Source of the DNA: Schlesneria paludicola DSM 18645
GTDB lineage: Bacteria > Planctomycetota > Planctomycetia > Planctomycetales > Planctomycetaceae
Direction: 5' to 3'
Assembly (NCBI RefSeq): GCF_000255655.1
Contig: NZ_JH636436.1
Location: 590,985-654,984, forward strand
Length of the DNA stretch: 64,000 bases
Made by a program: the position numbers and the translations under genes
In this document: positions 1 to 9,679 of the stretch, piece after piece
How positions within the stretch are numbered: the stretch's first letter is position 1
How the letters are laid out: every line of letters begins with the position of its first letter
Notes under the pieces: model-generated
Database searches by the model: none
What the model saw: only the letters and a program-made list of their open reading frames with translations
Told to the model about the DNA's origin: nothing

Positions 1-799
1 TCAGATACATTACAACTTCGGTGGATTGACGCTTCACGGCCATATGAAAATCACCTGGGGCGATATAGGCCGTTCCGCGCTCAAGCGAAACCCCGTTCGT
101 TCCATGGACCACACGAATTTGCGACATCTTGTTCAACCGCTCGGACAACGCCTCGGTGAAGTTTGCCGGCATGTGCTGGACAATCAGAATCGGCACGGGA
201 AAGTACTTTGGGATCGCGGGCAAAATCTCGCATAGCGCATTCGGACCGCCTGTCGAAACACCCATCGCGACGACGTCGATTCGACCCTCCGAAGAATTTG
301 CCGTTGGAACAGCCAAATGTATTCGAGAAGCTGATTTCTGTTGAAGGCCCTTTTCGGGATTTCTCACGGACGAGTTTGATGGCGACTTAAATCTAGGGCA
401 GAGTGCTTTGATCTTCGGAATCAATTGATCTCTGAGCGTGCGTTGAACTTCGGCCGGGCTGAATTCACCGACCGGTTTGGCGACATAGTCGCTGGCGCCC
501 CGTGCGAACGCATCGAGTGTCAACGACGCTCCGCGCTGTGTCCACGCGCTAAACATGATTACCGGAAGTCGGGCATAGAGCTTTCGGATTTCGGTCAAGG
601 TTTCAAGCCCATTCCAGCCGGGCATCTCTACATCCAGGATCACGACGTCGGGACAGACTTGCGCGATCTTGGCGATCCCGATTTTGCCATTCGCCGCAAC
701 GCCTGCGACCTCAATAGCCGAGTCTGCTGAAAGGACCTCTGTGATCGATTTTCGAGCCACAACGGAATCATCAACAATGAGTACACGGATCTTGATCAT
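1..799 (-). CDS. cheB: Chemotaxis protein-glutamate methylesterase CheB (partial, C-terminus off the window)
   Basis: CheB removes methyl groups (and deamidates glutamines) on chemotaxis receptors once its receiver domain is phosphorylated by CheA. Reading the minus strand from ATG at 799 gives 266 residues without a stop to the window edge. Residues 1-120 are a receiver domain: IVDDS near residue 10, phospho-acceptor Asp in VILDVEMPG near residue 56, and a KPVG lysine near residue 105. A variable linker follows. The esterase domain begins at about residue 160 with VVAMGVSTGGPNAL, carrying the catalytic Ser, and continues with LIVQHMPANFTEAL, carrying the catalytic His. The third catalytic residue (Asp) would lie beyond the left edge. 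The next gene upstream on the same strand is a chemoreceptor, so the two may work together. The family is certain; completeness cannot be judged. Confidence 0.93.
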   Translation of the reverse strand, partial: MIKIRVLIVDDSVVARKSITEVLSADSAIEVAGVAANGKIGIAKIAQVCPDVVILDVEMPGWNGLETLTEIRKLYARLPVIMFSAWTQRGASLTLDAFARGASDYVAKPVGEFSPAEVQRTLRDQLIPKIKALCPRFKSPSNSSVRNPEKGLQQKSASRIHLAVPTANSSEGRIDVVAMGVSTGGPNALCEILPAIPKYFPVPILIVQHMPANFTEALSERLNKMSQIRVVHGTNGVSLERGTAYIAPGDFHMAVKRQSTEVVMYL

Positions 800-1239
800 T
801 GACGATATGCTCAGTCTCAGTGTCACACAAAACCTCTGCAAGAATGATCGATTCTTCAGCGGCCCAATCTGTCAAAAATTCATCGGTGAATGTGAGAAAC
901 GCACACTTACTTCGCGCGTCGTATTAAAGAGTGTCCAATGGCGATTATTCGTCCAATGCGCACAGACTCGCAAAGGTGATTCCAGCGACAATTCCCCCCC
1001 CCAATGTTTCACGCTGCATTTGTGAAGAGTGTTTCCAGCGTGTCGATCCATCCAGCAGGACGCATGAGCTTTTTGGCTCGTGTTGGCGTTTTTAAAGCGG
1101 GACTGATGCCTGTCGCTGTCGTCGGTGATGCTTGCCCTCACCGGTGTTGCTGCAGCCGATGTCAGTCACCGCAGTCATCTTCGATAGTGATCGTACTATC
1201 GATCAATAAGTCTAACGGCCGCACGGTGTGGGGTGGGTG

Positions 1240-1279
1240 CCTCAGGTGCATTCGGACGAGTGTCAGAATGCACCTGAGG
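1240..1279. repeat. Perfect 14-bp inverted repeat (hairpin)
   Basis: CCTCAGGTGCATTC at 1240-1253 pairs exactly with 1266-1279 across a 12-nt loop. There is no T-run on either side. It lies between the receptor terminator and cheB. It could be a second terminator, an RNA-stability hairpin or a small palindromic repeat. Confidence 0.6.
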
Positions 1280-1371
1280 TTCCGACGCGCAAGACGTCGG
1301 TCAATGTGGTCGGTGATTGGCGCGAGTCGCCATCTCGATGCCGGATTGTTTCGCTCGTCTTTGCTCAAATA

Positions 1372-1412
1372 AGATGACCGACCGCAGTGCTGCTCACTGC
1401 GGTCGGTCATCT
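1372..1412 (-). terminator. Terminator hairpin of the chemoreceptor gene
   Basis: Perfect 18-bp stem (AGATGACCGACCGCAGTG paired with 1395-1412) and a 5-nt loop, 17 bp after the receptor stop codon. There is no strong U-tract, so it may act as a Rho-assisted terminator or a 3'-end protector. Confidence 0.7.
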
Positions 1413-1429
1413 GTGAATCGCTTCGCAAA

Positions 1430-3850
1430 TTATTTTGACACCGGAGTGTTGTTTGTTCGCTTGGCGGTTTCAGTGCGTGCACTGTTGTATTCAGAAACAA
1501 GATGCTGCAGTTCAGCCGCCATGCGAGCGAGCTCTTGCGAGGCGCATTGGCTGTTGAGTGCACCTTCATTTGTTGTCTTGGCGGCCTGTGCGACGGACGT
1601 AATATTCTGAGCGATTTCTGTCGTGCCTCGTGACGCCTCGACCACGCTACGGCTGATCTCGTTCGTCGTCGCCGTCTGTTCTTCAACAGCGCTGGCGATC
1701 GTGCTTGAGATGTCGTTGATCTGATGGATGACGGCGCTGATCTCGTCGATGGCGGTGATTGCGCCGCGAGTGTCGTTCTGGATCGCCTCAATCTTGTGGC
1801 TGATATCTTCAGTCGCCTTGGCTGTCTCTTTCGCGAGTTCTTTCACTTCGTTCGCGACAACGGCGAATCCCTTGCCTGCCTCGCCAGCACGCGCGGCTTC
1901 GATCGTTGCATTCAGTGCCAAGAGGTTCGTTTGCTGCGCGATGGACGTAATGACCTTAATGACATTCCCGATTTCCGTACTCGATTCACCCAGTTTCGCG
2001 ATCGTGGCATTGGTCGCTTCGGCTACTTTCACGGCGGATGTTGCGACGCGGGCCGCATCCGTTGCATTCTTGGCGATCTCTTTAATGCTCGCGCTCATTT
2101 GTTCGATGCCGGTTGCCACGGTTTCGGTGTTTCGACTCACCTGTTCGGAAGCCGCCGAGACGGCCTCTGTTTGGGCTGATGTCTCTTCAGCATTCACACT
2201 CATTTGCGAACTGACGGCGGAGAGCTGTTCCGACGCGGCGGCCATCGCTGACGAATTTTCGGCCACGACCCGAAGCACCGATTCCATCTTGGTTGTCATT
2301 TCCTTATCGCGTGCATCTCGAGCAATCGATTCGGTCACGATTTTCCAAACGACTGACGCACCCAAATAATTCTTCTTGGTGTCGAACACTGCGTTGACCA
2401 TGAGATCAATCGTTTCGTCGCCGAAAGCAATCTCGGTGTGTCGAGGCAGATTTCTGGGATCACCGAGGACTTGTCGCTGATGAGTCGGATTCTTGTGAAA
2501 GACATCAATACTCTGGCCAATCAATTTCTCTGCTGGCACCGGCAGCATCCGCTGGAGCAACTTGAGCGTGGATAAGGCGGACGGGTTCATGTACTGAATT
2601 CGATTTTCGGTATCTGCAAACATGATGTTGATTGGGACATCTTCGACAATACCCGCATACAGAGCGTTGGCCTGCCGAAGCCTGACGGCCTCTGTAATGT
2701 CATGTGCATATTCAATGACCTTCGCGGGCTGACCATTCGTATCTGTAACAGGATTGAACGAAGCCTGAATCCAGATTTCTTTTCCATCCTTGCCGAGGCA
2801 TTTATATTCGCCGGTCTGATACTGGCCATCTCGGAGATCCCGCCAGAACTGCTTTGCTTCGGCGCTGGACCGCTTGATTGGTTCAAGGAAGATGTCGTGA
2901 TGCTGGCCGACGATGTCGCTCAGCGCATAGCCCGTTGCGTCAAGGAAAGTCTGGTTGGCGGAAATAATCGTGCCGTCCAGCTTGTATTCGACGGCACCCT
3001 GAATTCGGCGAATCGCGGCGATTTCACTGGCGGCGTCGAGATTCTTCTCCGATGCTTTCAGCGACTGGATCATTTCGTTTACCGCGCGAGCAAGGCGCGC
3101 GAATTCGTCGTTTCCACTTTCGTCGAGGTGCTGGGTGAGGTCCCCTTTCGCGATAGCGCTGACAACTTTTAGTGTCGAATTCATCTGTTGAATGATGCCG
3201 CGGCCGATGGCATATGCAAAAGCACATGAAAAGACGATCACGGTAAATCGCAAGAACGTCAGGATTGAAGAACGAGTGGCGATCGCAGTCGAGGTCGTCT
3301 TCTCGTTCGCACTGGCGCTTTCGGTGGTCAGCTTCGACAATTTGTCGATCGACGCACGATGCTCAGTATAGGTTTGCGCAAGTGGACCTTCGAGAAGTTC
3401 CGATGCCAGTGTGGTGTTTCCTGCAATGATGGCAGGGATAAACATTTCTTCGAATGTTCGGAAGAAGGCGTCCGCAGGGGGACGCGATCTATTGACCAGT
3501 TCATCGCGGATGTCCCCTTTGAGAAGGGCATTATCCCAAAATTCGATACCCTGGTTGTATTCGACCCTCAGTTGTTTGTACTTCTCAATCAATGCTTCAA
3601 GGGCTTGGGGCGGCTTCGCAATCAGCATGCGATGTGCCACGAGATTCGCTTCAATGATGTAGAGCGGGGGTGGCAGGATATCCGCGATCAGGTTCTTGTC
3701 CTGAACAATTCTCGCATACAATGGGCCATTCACCTTTGTGTAGTTGAGAATCGATGATGAGAAAACCCCAAAGCCAATCAGGCAGCCGACGAACATCGTG
3801 ACGAGAACGATGAGCTTGGTGCGGATTGAAAGATTTCGAAGGATCGACAC
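1430..3850 (-). CDS. Methyl-accepting chemotaxis protein with HAMP and two PAS domains
   Basis: Transmembrane chemoreceptor that signals through CheA/CheW. The GTG at 3850 is the preferred start (806 residues): it is preceded by GGGAG and places the first membrane segment ([20 protein letters not shown]) at the N-terminus. An upstream ATG at 3934 would add 28 unconvincing residues. In order: TM1 near residue 15, a helical periplasmic sensor of about 170 residues, TM2 ([19 protein letters not shown]), HAMP, a first PAS domain ([18 protein letters not shown], ending YAHDITEA), a second PAS-like domain ([19 protein letters not shown]), then the signalling helices with the diagnostic tip around [19 protein letters not shown]. 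No C-terminal CheR-tethering pentapeptide is present. The next gene downstream on the same strand is cheB. Ligand unknown. Confidence 0.93.
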   Translation of the reverse strand: MSILRNLSIRTKLIVLVTMFVGCLIGFGVFSSSILNYTKVNGPLYARIVQDKNLIADILPPPLYIIEANLVAHRMLIAKPPQALEALIEKYKQLRVEYNQGIEFWDNALLKGDIRDELVNRSRPPADAFFRTFEEMFIPAIIAGNTTLASELLEGPLAQTYTEHRASIDKLSKLTTESASANEKTTSTAIATRSSILTFLRFTVIVFSCAFAYAIGRGIIQQMNSTLKVVSAIAKGDLTQHLDESGNDEFARLARAVNEMIQSLKASEKNLDAASEIAAIRRIQGAVEYKLDGTIISANQTFLDATGYALSDIVGQHHDIFLEPIKRSSAEAKQFWRDLRDGQYQTGEYKCLGKDGKEIWIQASFNPVTDTNGQPAKVIEYAHDITEAVRLRQANALYAGIVEDVPINIMFADTENRIQYMNPSALSTLKLLQRMLPVPAEKLIGQSIDVFHKNPTHQRQVLGDPRNLPRHTEIAFGDETIDLMVNAVFDTKKNYLGASVVWKIVTESIARDARDKEMTTKMESVLRVVAENSSAMAAASEQLSAVSSQMSVNAEETSAQTEAVSAASEQVSRNTETVATGIEQMSASIKEIAKNATDAARVATSAVKVAEATNATIAKLGESSTEIGNVIKVITSIAQQTNLLALNATIEAARAGEAGKGFAVVANEVKELAKETAKATEDISHKIEAIQNDTRGAITAIDEISAVIHQINDISSTIASAVEEQTATTNEISRSVVEASRGTTEIAQNITSVAQAAKTTNEGALNSQCASQELARMAAELQHLVSEYNSARTETAKRTNNTPVSK

Positions 3851-4157
3851 AGCAGTTTTCTCCCGAGCGGGCACGTAGTGATACGAGGTGGTATCCGCTG
3901 ATATCGGAAGAATGGCATGGGCGCTCGATGCCAAAATCTCGGGCGACGCCCTACAGACTCACTTCTGCATCGAATAGAAAACTGCCGAAATCCATTTGAA
4001 TCGGAGTTCGGACTACGGTTGTCACCACCGGATTCACGATCAGAAATGCCGATAGACGCGTGCGAAATCAGTGCAGGGATTTACACAGTCACGACAAGAA
4101 AGTCCTGTGCGCTCGAGGGGAATGCGAACTGTGTGACGAAAACGAACGTTGCGATTC

Positions 4158-5636
4158 TTAACGCGCGGCGAGTTGAGGGATCTCGCGATGCCATTGGGTC
4201 TCGCGTTCAAACATCCGCGCCGCCCGAAGCAAGCGGTCTTCTTCGAAGGGCGGGGCGAGCAACTGCAGGCCGATTGGCAGCTTCGTAGACGTCATTCCAC
4301 AGGGAACCGAGATTCCAGGGATTCCAGCCAGGTTGGCGCTGATCGTATAGATGTCGGACAAATACATCGCGAGCGGGTCACTTGTTTTTTCGCCCAATTT
4401 GAATGCGGCAGTCGGGGTCACCGGGCCGGCGATGACGTCGACCTTTTCAAACGCGGCGTCGAAGTCGCCGCGAATCATGCGGCGCACTTGAAGTGCTTTG
4501 GTATAGAACTTGTCCGCATACCCGGCCGAGAGGGAAAACACGCCAAGCATGATTCGCCGCTTCACTTCGGCTCCGAATCCTTCGCCTCGGCTGGCTTCAT
4601 ACATCTCCACCAAATTGTGGCCCGCATTGGAACTGCGGTGCCCATAGTGAACTCCGTCATACCTCGACAAGTTGCTGGATGCTTCCGAGGTGGCGACCAG
4701 GTAATAGGTCGAGACCGCATAACGCGAGTGCGGCAGATGCACGTCGATCAGTTCCGCGCCGAGAGTCTTGTAGAGTTCATAGGCGTGGCGCACGCTCCGC
4801 TCAATTTCGGGGTCGAGGCCTTCGGCGAAATGCTCGACAGGAACGCCAATTCGCAATCCCCGAAGTGGCTGCTCGAATGTTTGGCTATAGCGAGAGGCCG
4901 GCTGTTGCACACTGGTGGAATCGCGTGGGTCGTGGCCCGCAATGGCTTCGAGGAGCAAGGCTGCGCCATGCACGTCGGTGGCGAGAGGTCCGATCTGGTC
5001 GAGCGAACTCGCATAGGCAATCAATCCGTAGCGGGAGACGCGTCCGTATGTCGGCTTCAAGCCGACAATTCCACACAGCGCGGCGGGTTGCCGGATCGAA
5101 CCTCCCGTGTCGCTTCCCAGTGCTAAGGGGGCCATCCGTGCGGCAACCGCTGCCGCGGAACCACTGCTAGAGCCGCCTGGGATTCGTTCGGTGTCCCACG
5201 GATTTCGGGTCGGACCAAAGGCAGAGTTCTCGCCCGACGATCCCATCGCGAACTCGTCCATGTTCGTTCGGCCGATCAATACGGCGTCGGCCTGACGCAG
5301 TCGGGTGATCGCATGGGCGTCGTACGGCGGCACAAACTTCTCAAGAATCCGGCTGCCGCAGGTGGTTGGCTCGCCCACTGTACAGAGCAGGTCTTTCACC
5401 GCGACAGGAATTCCCGCCAATAGCCCCACTTCCTGGCCAGAGGCACGCTTCTGATCGATCGCGGCGGCCTGGCGGAGTGCTGAGTCGCGGTTCACGTGGA
5501 CGAATGCGTGGATCTGGTTGTCGTGGTGCTGGATCTGATCTAGATGCGCGGTGGCGACTTCAACGGCCGAAACCGCTCGTGCGTTCAATTGAAGTTGGAG
5601 TTCGGCCAGGGGGATGGTTGTCAGAGACGATGCCAC
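4158..5636 (-). CDS. gatA: Aspartyl/glutamyl-tRNA amidotransferase subunit A
   Basis: GatA is the amidase subunit of GatCAB. It hydrolyses glutamine and passes ammonia to mischarged Glu-tRNA(Gln) or Asp-tRNA(Asn). The 492-residue product has the usual length. The amidase-signature features are in place: the catalytic Lys in VAVKDLLCTVG (about residue 80), the Gly/Ser-rich stretch PGGSSSGSAAAVAARMAPLALGSDTGGSIRQPA with the cis-Ser and the nucleophilic Ser, and the C-terminal GIPGISVPCGM region. Translation starts at GTG 5636, preceded by AAGGA at a spacing of 7. gatB and gatC are not next to it, so the complex is encoded at dispersed loci. Confidence is high because the amidase signature continues into GatA-specific sequence rather than that of a generic amidase. 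Confidence 0.95.
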   Translation of the reverse strand: MASSLTTIPLAELQLQLNARAVSAVEVATAHLDQIQHHDNQIHAFVHVNRDSALRQAAAIDQKRASGQEVGLLAGIPVAVKDLLCTVGEPTTCGSRILEKFVPPYDAHAITRLRQADAVLIGRTNMDEFAMGSSGENSAFGPTRNPWDTERIPGGSSSGSAAAVAARMAPLALGSDTGGSIRQPAALCGIVGLKPTYGRVSRYGLIAYASSLDQIGPLATDVHGAALLLEAIAGHDPRDSTSVQQPASRYSQTFEQPLRGLRIGVPVEHFAEGLDPEIERSVRHAYELYKTLGAELIDVHLPHSRYAVSTYYLVATSEASSNLSRYDGVHYGHRSSNAGHNLVEMYEASRGEGFGAEVKRRIMLGVFSLSAGYADKFYTKALQVRRMIRGDFDAAFEKVDVIAGPVTPTAAFKLGEKTSDPLAMYLSDIYTISANLAGIPGISVPCGMTSTKLPIGLQLLAPPFEEDRLLRAARMFERETQWHREIPQLAAR

Positions 5637-5838
5637 GTATCGGTCCTTCCGTCATCCAATCAGATTGTTCTGATGCACAAATCTCTACCAAACCGATGGC
5701 GATCGCGTGCATAACAAAAAAGCAAGAAGATTCTGAGTTGGGATCGCAGTTGATGAATTTCGCGGGCTGTAAGCGCAGGAAATCTGTCGAGACTCTAGCA
5801 AGCTGTCAGGTTTCAATCGAAGCGATTCCAACGAAAAA

Positions 5839-5871
5839 AGCACGACTAAGACTAAGCGCCTCGTCGTGCTT
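5839..5871 (-). terminator. Rho-independent terminator of the 66-residue protein gene
   Basis: Nine-bp arms AAGCACGAC/GTCGTGCTT. On the minus strand the stem is followed by a run of six T residues. It lies about 30 bp after the stop codon at 5900. Confidence 0.85.
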
Positions 5872-5899
5872 CTTGAATCCAGGATCTTCGAAGTCGAAA

Positions 5900-6100
5900 T
5901 TACTTCGCCTTCTGTTCGCCCTTGAGCGTGGCGACGCGTTCTTCCAAGTTGTAGTACGGGCTCAATCGTCGCACCTTCGTGGCGATGACGACCTTATCCG
6001 CCTGGGCGGTGGCCTTCATGTACTTTTCGACCAGCTTTTGAATTTTGACCTTACGGTGACGGCGGCGAGCGATCTCGCGATCTCGTTCAATACGCGGCAT
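5900..6100 (-). CDS. Small basic conserved protein (66 aa, DUF6800-like)
   Basis: A 66-residue protein rich in Arg/Lys in its N-terminal half (RDREIARRRHRKVKIQKLVEKY), followed by a short helix and the segment RRLSPYYNLEERVATLKG. From memory it resembles a small family found in Planctomycetes (DUF6800); I cannot verify this here. It has no signal peptide, membrane segment or Cys. Its basic ribosomal-protein-like composition suggests RNA or ribosome binding, which is inference only. It lies 66 bp downstream of the zinc-ribbon gene at 6167-6286 and ends at a clear terminator, so the two probably form a two-gene operon. Confidence 0.75.
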   Translation of the reverse strand: MPRIERDREIARRRHRKVKIQKLVEKYMKATAQADKVVIATKVRRLSPYYNLEERVATLKGEQKAK

Positions 6101-6166
6101 AATTCGGGGTCTTCTTTGGAAGCAAAATGCGGATACGTAGGATGTTAAGCGATGAATCGGATTCGA

Positions 6167-6286
6167 TTACCGCAATTTCTTGTGACAGGTTTTGCAGCGA
6201 ACTCGCATTCCTACCAGCTTGTTGCACTTTGGGCAGCGTTTGGCTTTGCGAGCGAGTTTCAACTTGGTTCGTGGGCGATAAACCAT
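6167..6286 (-). CDS. 39-residue zinc-ribbon protein
   Basis: Very short gene read from ATG 6286 to TAA 6167-6169, preceded by GAAGG about 8 bp upstream. The product begins MVYRPRTKLKLARKAKR and then has CPKCNKLVGMRVRCKTCHKK: two CXXC knuckles 11 residues apart, the pattern of a treble-clef or rubredoxin-type zinc ribbon like those of small ribosomal proteins. About a third of the residues are Lys or Arg, so a nucleic-acid or ribosome-associated role is plausible but unproven. It is followed at 66 bp by another small basic gene on the same strand and a shared terminator. Its small size makes it easy to miss in automatic annotation. Confidence 0.72.
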   Translation of the reverse strand: MVYRPRTKLKLARKAKRCPKCNKLVGMRVRCKTCHKKLR

Positions 6287-7137
6287 TCCAGCACCTTCAG
6301 TGACGCCGACCGGTCAGGGCCTGCGTCGATTCCGTGTTGTCTGAATATTCGATGTCGTTTGCTGCATTCGAGCTTAATCTGATGCTGACGATCGACTTGC
6401 GATCAAATCGCCTATCGAAGTGCTTTACGAGCAAAACACTCGCAAAACGATCCTGCAACAGAGCAAGCTGTTCCTGATTTTCTCAGGATGAACCGGACAA
6501 CCGGAACTGACAACGTCAGGTGTCCCAGTTTTCCAGGTAAGGAGTCGATTTGGTCTGCCGGACTCGCTTTTTCGGCGGCGGACGGCTCCCGAAATCGGGC
6601 CCGGGAGTTTAACGATTGGCCGCCGGTCCCGCAAGTGATGAGGTCCCTTGTTGACTTTTCACTGCGATTTGACTGTAATCTTGCACGCCGATCGTAACCA
6701 ATCGGTGGTACGGTTTTCAACTTGGCGACTGCGTCCGCTGGGCGATGACTCAATTGGTCCTTGGGTGATCGTGGATAAGGTCGCTAAGACTTGCAGTGGT
6801 TTTGGGTGTTTTTGAGTGCTGGTGCTCGATGAGCGGGAAACTTTCGTCGTAATTTCGGCGGGGAATTCCGGTTCCTCAGGTTCGAGGAAACAGGATCGAC
6901 CGGGACGCGCAGAACAACCGATAGACAGATTGTGAAGTCTTTCGTTGGATGCGGTCTCGTGCGAGTTGGATTCTGTTCGCAGAGATTTCCATTTCACAGC
7001 GTTGGTTCGCGATGAGGCGGACCAGGTTGTTGGAAGGCATCAGTGGAAGAAAACAGCGACTGGCGAAGGTTGCCGGGCGCGAAAATAACAACTTTGGCGC
7101 CAGGATTGTGTTGCCAAAGTGCTGACGGGGTCTGGCT
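6287..7137. other. 850-bp non-coding region with a candidate promoter
   Basis: No convincing gene on either strand; the short open frames here lack ribosome-binding sites and protein-like composition. The one clear signal is a consensus-like promoter at 6651-6679. It would give the ketoacyl synthase gene a leader of about 450 nt, or drive an unrecognised small RNA. No RNase P, tmRNA or tRNA signatures were seen. Confidence 0.5.
6651..6679 (+). promoter_or_regulatory. Candidate sigma70-type promoter
   Basis: TTGACT at 6651-6656 and TGTAAT at 6674-6679 are separated by 17 bp, close to the housekeeping consensus. It points toward the ketoacyl synthase gene about 455 bp downstream. Confidence 0.5.
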
Positions 7138-8427
7138 ATGACGGCTAGTTCCGATTCTCATCGCGTGGTTGTCACGGGGGTGGGAGTTGTTTCTCCGATT
7201 GGGATCGGTCAGGAATCGTTCTGGCAAAATTTAATTGCCGGGCGGTCGGGGATCGACCTATTGACGGCATTTCCGTCCGGTGGCTTGCCTTCGAAGCTGG
7301 CTGCCGAGGTCCATGATTTCGATCCTCTCGAACATATCTACAATCGCAAATTCCTGAAGGTGATGTCCCGCGACATCCAACTGGGGGTTGCGAGTGCTTC
7401 GATGGCGATGAAAGACGCCGCGCTGCCACATGGGTCGATTGACCCCGAGCGGTTGGGTGTCGAATTCGGCGCGGGGCATATGTCTGCCACTCCAGAAGAG
7501 CTGGCAGATGCGTCGCGTCATCTGCAGCAGACCGCAGACGGCGTGTCGTTCGAAGGCTGGGCCGAAGAAGGGCTCGGTCAGATCGCACCGCTGTGGTTGC
7601 TGAAGCAACTGCCGAATATGCCTGCTTGTCACGTTGCGATCGAGCACGACGCACGTGGTCCAAACAATACGATTACAAGCTGCGAATCGTCGGCGCTGTT
7701 GGCGTTGGCGGAAGGGATGCGGGCGATCGAACGTGGTGCGGCTGACGCGATGATTGTCGGGGCCTGCAGTTCGTACATTCATCCTTTGGAAATTGCTCGG
7801 CTGAATCTGTACGAAAACCTCGCTCGCGGCGACGATCCGCGGTTTGCCTGCCGGCCATTCGATCGTGATCGCAATGGAACGGTCGTGGGCGAAGGGGCTG
7901 CATCGTTTGTTCTTGAGCGATACGAACATGCGATCAGTCGTGGTGCGCCAATCTATTGCGAAATCCTGGGTGTGGGTGCGGGTTGCGATGGCAGTGATCC
8001 AGCCAATCGATCGAGTGGCCTGGGGCTCGCCCGGTCGATCGAGGCCGCACTGAAGCGGTCAGATCTGACTCCGCGCGATCTGGGGCATATCAACGCGCAC
8101 GGTAAAGGCACGTTGAAAGACGATATTGCGGAATCGCGAGCGTACCACCGTGCGTTGGGGGCGTTGGCTGATTCGATTCCTGTGACGGCTCTGAAAAGTT
8201 ACTTCGGGCATTTTGATGCCGGAGCAGGGGCCGTGGAGCTGGCGGGAAGTCTCTTGGCGATGCGTCACGGTCAGCTGCCTGTGACCTTGAACTATCGGAA
8301 CCCAGATCCCCTGTGTCGTTTGAATATTATTCACGACGAGCCGCTGAAGATCAGTAATGGTATCGCGTTGAGTGTCAACCGAACACGAATGGGGCAGAGT
8401 GCCGCCGCGGTGATCCGCGCGATTTGA
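7138..8427 (+). CDS. Beta-ketoacyl-ACP synthase family protein (KAS I/II-like)
   Basis: Thiolase-fold condensing enzyme of the FabF/FabB type, 429 residues, which would extend acyl-ACP with malonyl-ACP. The start region HRVVVTGVGVVSPIG is typical. The catalytic Cys lies in ITSCESSALLALAEG (about residue 182). The two active-site histidines lie in NAHGKGT and in KSYFGHFDAGAGAVEL, with the conserved Lys of KXXXGH. The usual HGTGT loop reads HGKGT here, a small departure. It is not next to acpP, fabG or other fatty-acid genes; instead it is followed by a strong terminator and proC. It could serve a specialised lipid or polyketide-like pathway rather than bulk fatty-acid synthesis. The family is sure; the exact substrate is not. 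Confidence 0.88.
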   Translation: MTASSDSHRVVVTGVGVVSPIGIGQESFWQNLIAGRSGIDLLTAFPSGGLPSKLAAEVHDFDPLEHIYNRKFLKVMSRDIQLGVASASMAMKDAALPHGSIDPERLGVEFGAGHMSATPEELADASRHLQQTADGVSFEGWAEEGLGQIAPLWLLKQLPNMPACHVAIEHDARGPNNTITSCESSALLALAEGMRAIERGAADAMIVGACSSYIHPLEIARLNLYENLARGDDPRFACRPFDRDRNGTVVGEGAASFVLERYEHAISRGAPIYCEILGVGAGCDGSDPANRSSGLGLARSIEAALKRSDLTPRDLGHINAHGKGTLKDDIAESRAYHRALGALADSIPVTALKSYFGHFDAGAGAVELAGSLLAMRHGQLPVTLNYRNPDPLCRLNIIHDEPLKISNGIALSVNRTRMGQSAAAVIRAI

Positions 8428-8445
8428 TCCAGCAATTGCTAGAGC

Positions 8446-8495
8446 ATCCCTCGCTCGCGGGCTATATATTGTGGCCCGCGAGCGAGGGATTTTTC
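8446..8495 (+). terminator. Rho-independent terminator after the ketoacyl synthase gene
   Basis: Perfect 16-bp stem (ATCCCTCGCTCGCGGG at 8446-8461 with 8475-8490), 13-nt loop, then five T residues. It lies 19 bp after the stop codon and separates the gene from proC. Confidence 0.93.
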
Positions 8496-8682
8496 ATTCT
8501 CTTGGGCTGCGACAGAGTTCGTGGGAGGCCTCGTCTGGCGAGGGCGAACGGTCGTTTCGCGGCGATCGGCGCTGCGGCTCGGGGGAGAGCGGAGTTGGTC
8601 GCGATTGCATTGATCTTGTATCGCGGGACTCGCAAGAGTTCTCACGGGCGAGTGCCTCACTTTTAGAGCAGGGATGGATTGC

Positions 8683-9507
8683 ATGTCTGATGCGGGTAGT
8701 GGTTTGAGCGTTGGGTTTATTGGGGCCGGCCAAATGGCCACGGCGCTGGCAAAGGGGTTTATTGCTGCAGGCTCGCTGTCGAGGGAGTCGATTGTTGCCT
8801 GCGATGTGGTGGCGGCAGCGGGACAACGGTTCGTCGAACAAACCGGAGCTCGACTTGGCGAGTCGATTGCCGAAGTGGCGTCGGCTTCAAGCGTGATCTT
8901 TCTGGCGGTCAAACCACAGCAAATGTCCGCCGTGTTTCATGAGTTGCGCCATGCCATGACGCACGATCCGCTGATTGTTTCGATTGCGGCGGGTGTCACG
9001 CTGAAATCGATGTCGGCTGGATTGCGCGAAGATGTGCGAATGATTCGCGTGATGCCAAACACGCCGTGTCTTGTCGGGGCCGGAGCCAGCGCCTTTGCGC
9101 GTGGGCCAAAGGCGACTGCGGCCGATGGCGCGCTTGTCCAAAAACTGCTGTCAAATGTGGGGTTGGCGGTCGAAGTGCCGGAAAAGCTGCTGGATGCCGT
9201 GACGGGACTTTCGGGTAGCGGGCCGGCTTATATCTATCAAATCATCGAAGCACTCAGTGATGGTGGCGTTCGGATGGGGTTGCCACGTGAAACGGCAACG
9301 AAGCTGGCGGCGCAAACTGTTGCAGGGGCTGCACAAATGGTGCTGATGACGGGTCAGCATCCGGGGGCCTTGAAGGATGCCGTCACCAGCCCCGGTGGAA
9401 CAACGATCGCCGGTTTGCATGCTCTGGAGCGTGGGGGGCTTCGCGGGACTCTCATGAACGCCGTTCAAGCGGCAACCGAACGGGCTCGCGAGCTTGACGC
9501 GTCGTAA
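8683..9507 (+). CDS. proC: Pyrroline-5-carboxylate reductase
   Basis: Reduces 1-pyrroline-5-carboxylate to L-proline with NAD(P)H, the last step of proline synthesis. The product is about 274 residues from ATG 8683, which has AGGGA nine bases upstream; an in-frame ATG at 8674 adds three residues. The N-terminal Rossmann motif is VGFIGAGQMATALAKGF. The conserved MPNTPCLVGAGASAF segment is present near residue 125. The C-terminal dimer/active-site block LSGSGPAYIYQIIEALSDGGVRMGL and KDAVTSPGGTTIAGLHALE is diagnostic. The gene stands alone between terminated units. Confidence 0.96.
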   Translation: MSDAGSGLSVGFIGAGQMATALAKGFIAAGSLSRESIVACDVVAAAGQRFVEQTGARLGESIAEVASASSVIFLAVKPQQMSAVFHELRHAMTHDPLIVSIAAGVTLKSMSAGLREDVRMIRVMPNTPCLVGAGASAFARGPKATAADGALVQKLLSNVGLAVEVPEKLLDAVTGLSGSGPAYIYQIIEALSDGGVRMGLPRETATKLAAQTVAGAAQMVLMTGQHPGALKDAVTSPGGTTIAGLHALERGGLRGTLMNAVQAATERARELDAS

Positions 9508-9679
9508 AATCTTATGCCCGTAGCGGAAACGTGAATTCTTGCGGATTTTATCGGGATGGCTGTTCCAACCAGAGAGATCCGCTAGAATGGCGAGTTCCAC
9601 TCCATCTGTAGGGTGGTTTGTTCGGGTTGGTGAATGACTCAACCCCATCTGGGTTGTTTTCAGGTTGAAGGACTGGACG

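Larger units (their letters stand above)
800..1429. other. Intergenic region between chemoreceptor and cheB
   Basis: No convincing gene. It holds three inverted repeats: 1181-1202 (8-bp arms TCGATAGT/ACTATCGA), 1240-1279 (perfect 14-bp arms) and 1372-1412 (perfect 18-bp arms, described separately as a terminator). The cheB promoter should lie near 810-900 on the minus strand, but no clear -35/-10 pair was seen. Confidence 0.5.

Noticed and set aside
1430..3850. Possible histidine kinase because of the PAS domains
   Set aside because: The C-terminal half has the receptor signalling tip and no HisKA/HATPase motifs.
6870..6930. GAGGAAACAGGAT motif as a possible RNase P RNA core
   Set aside because: The surrounding conserved P RNA elements (the second core strand and matching helices) could not be found.
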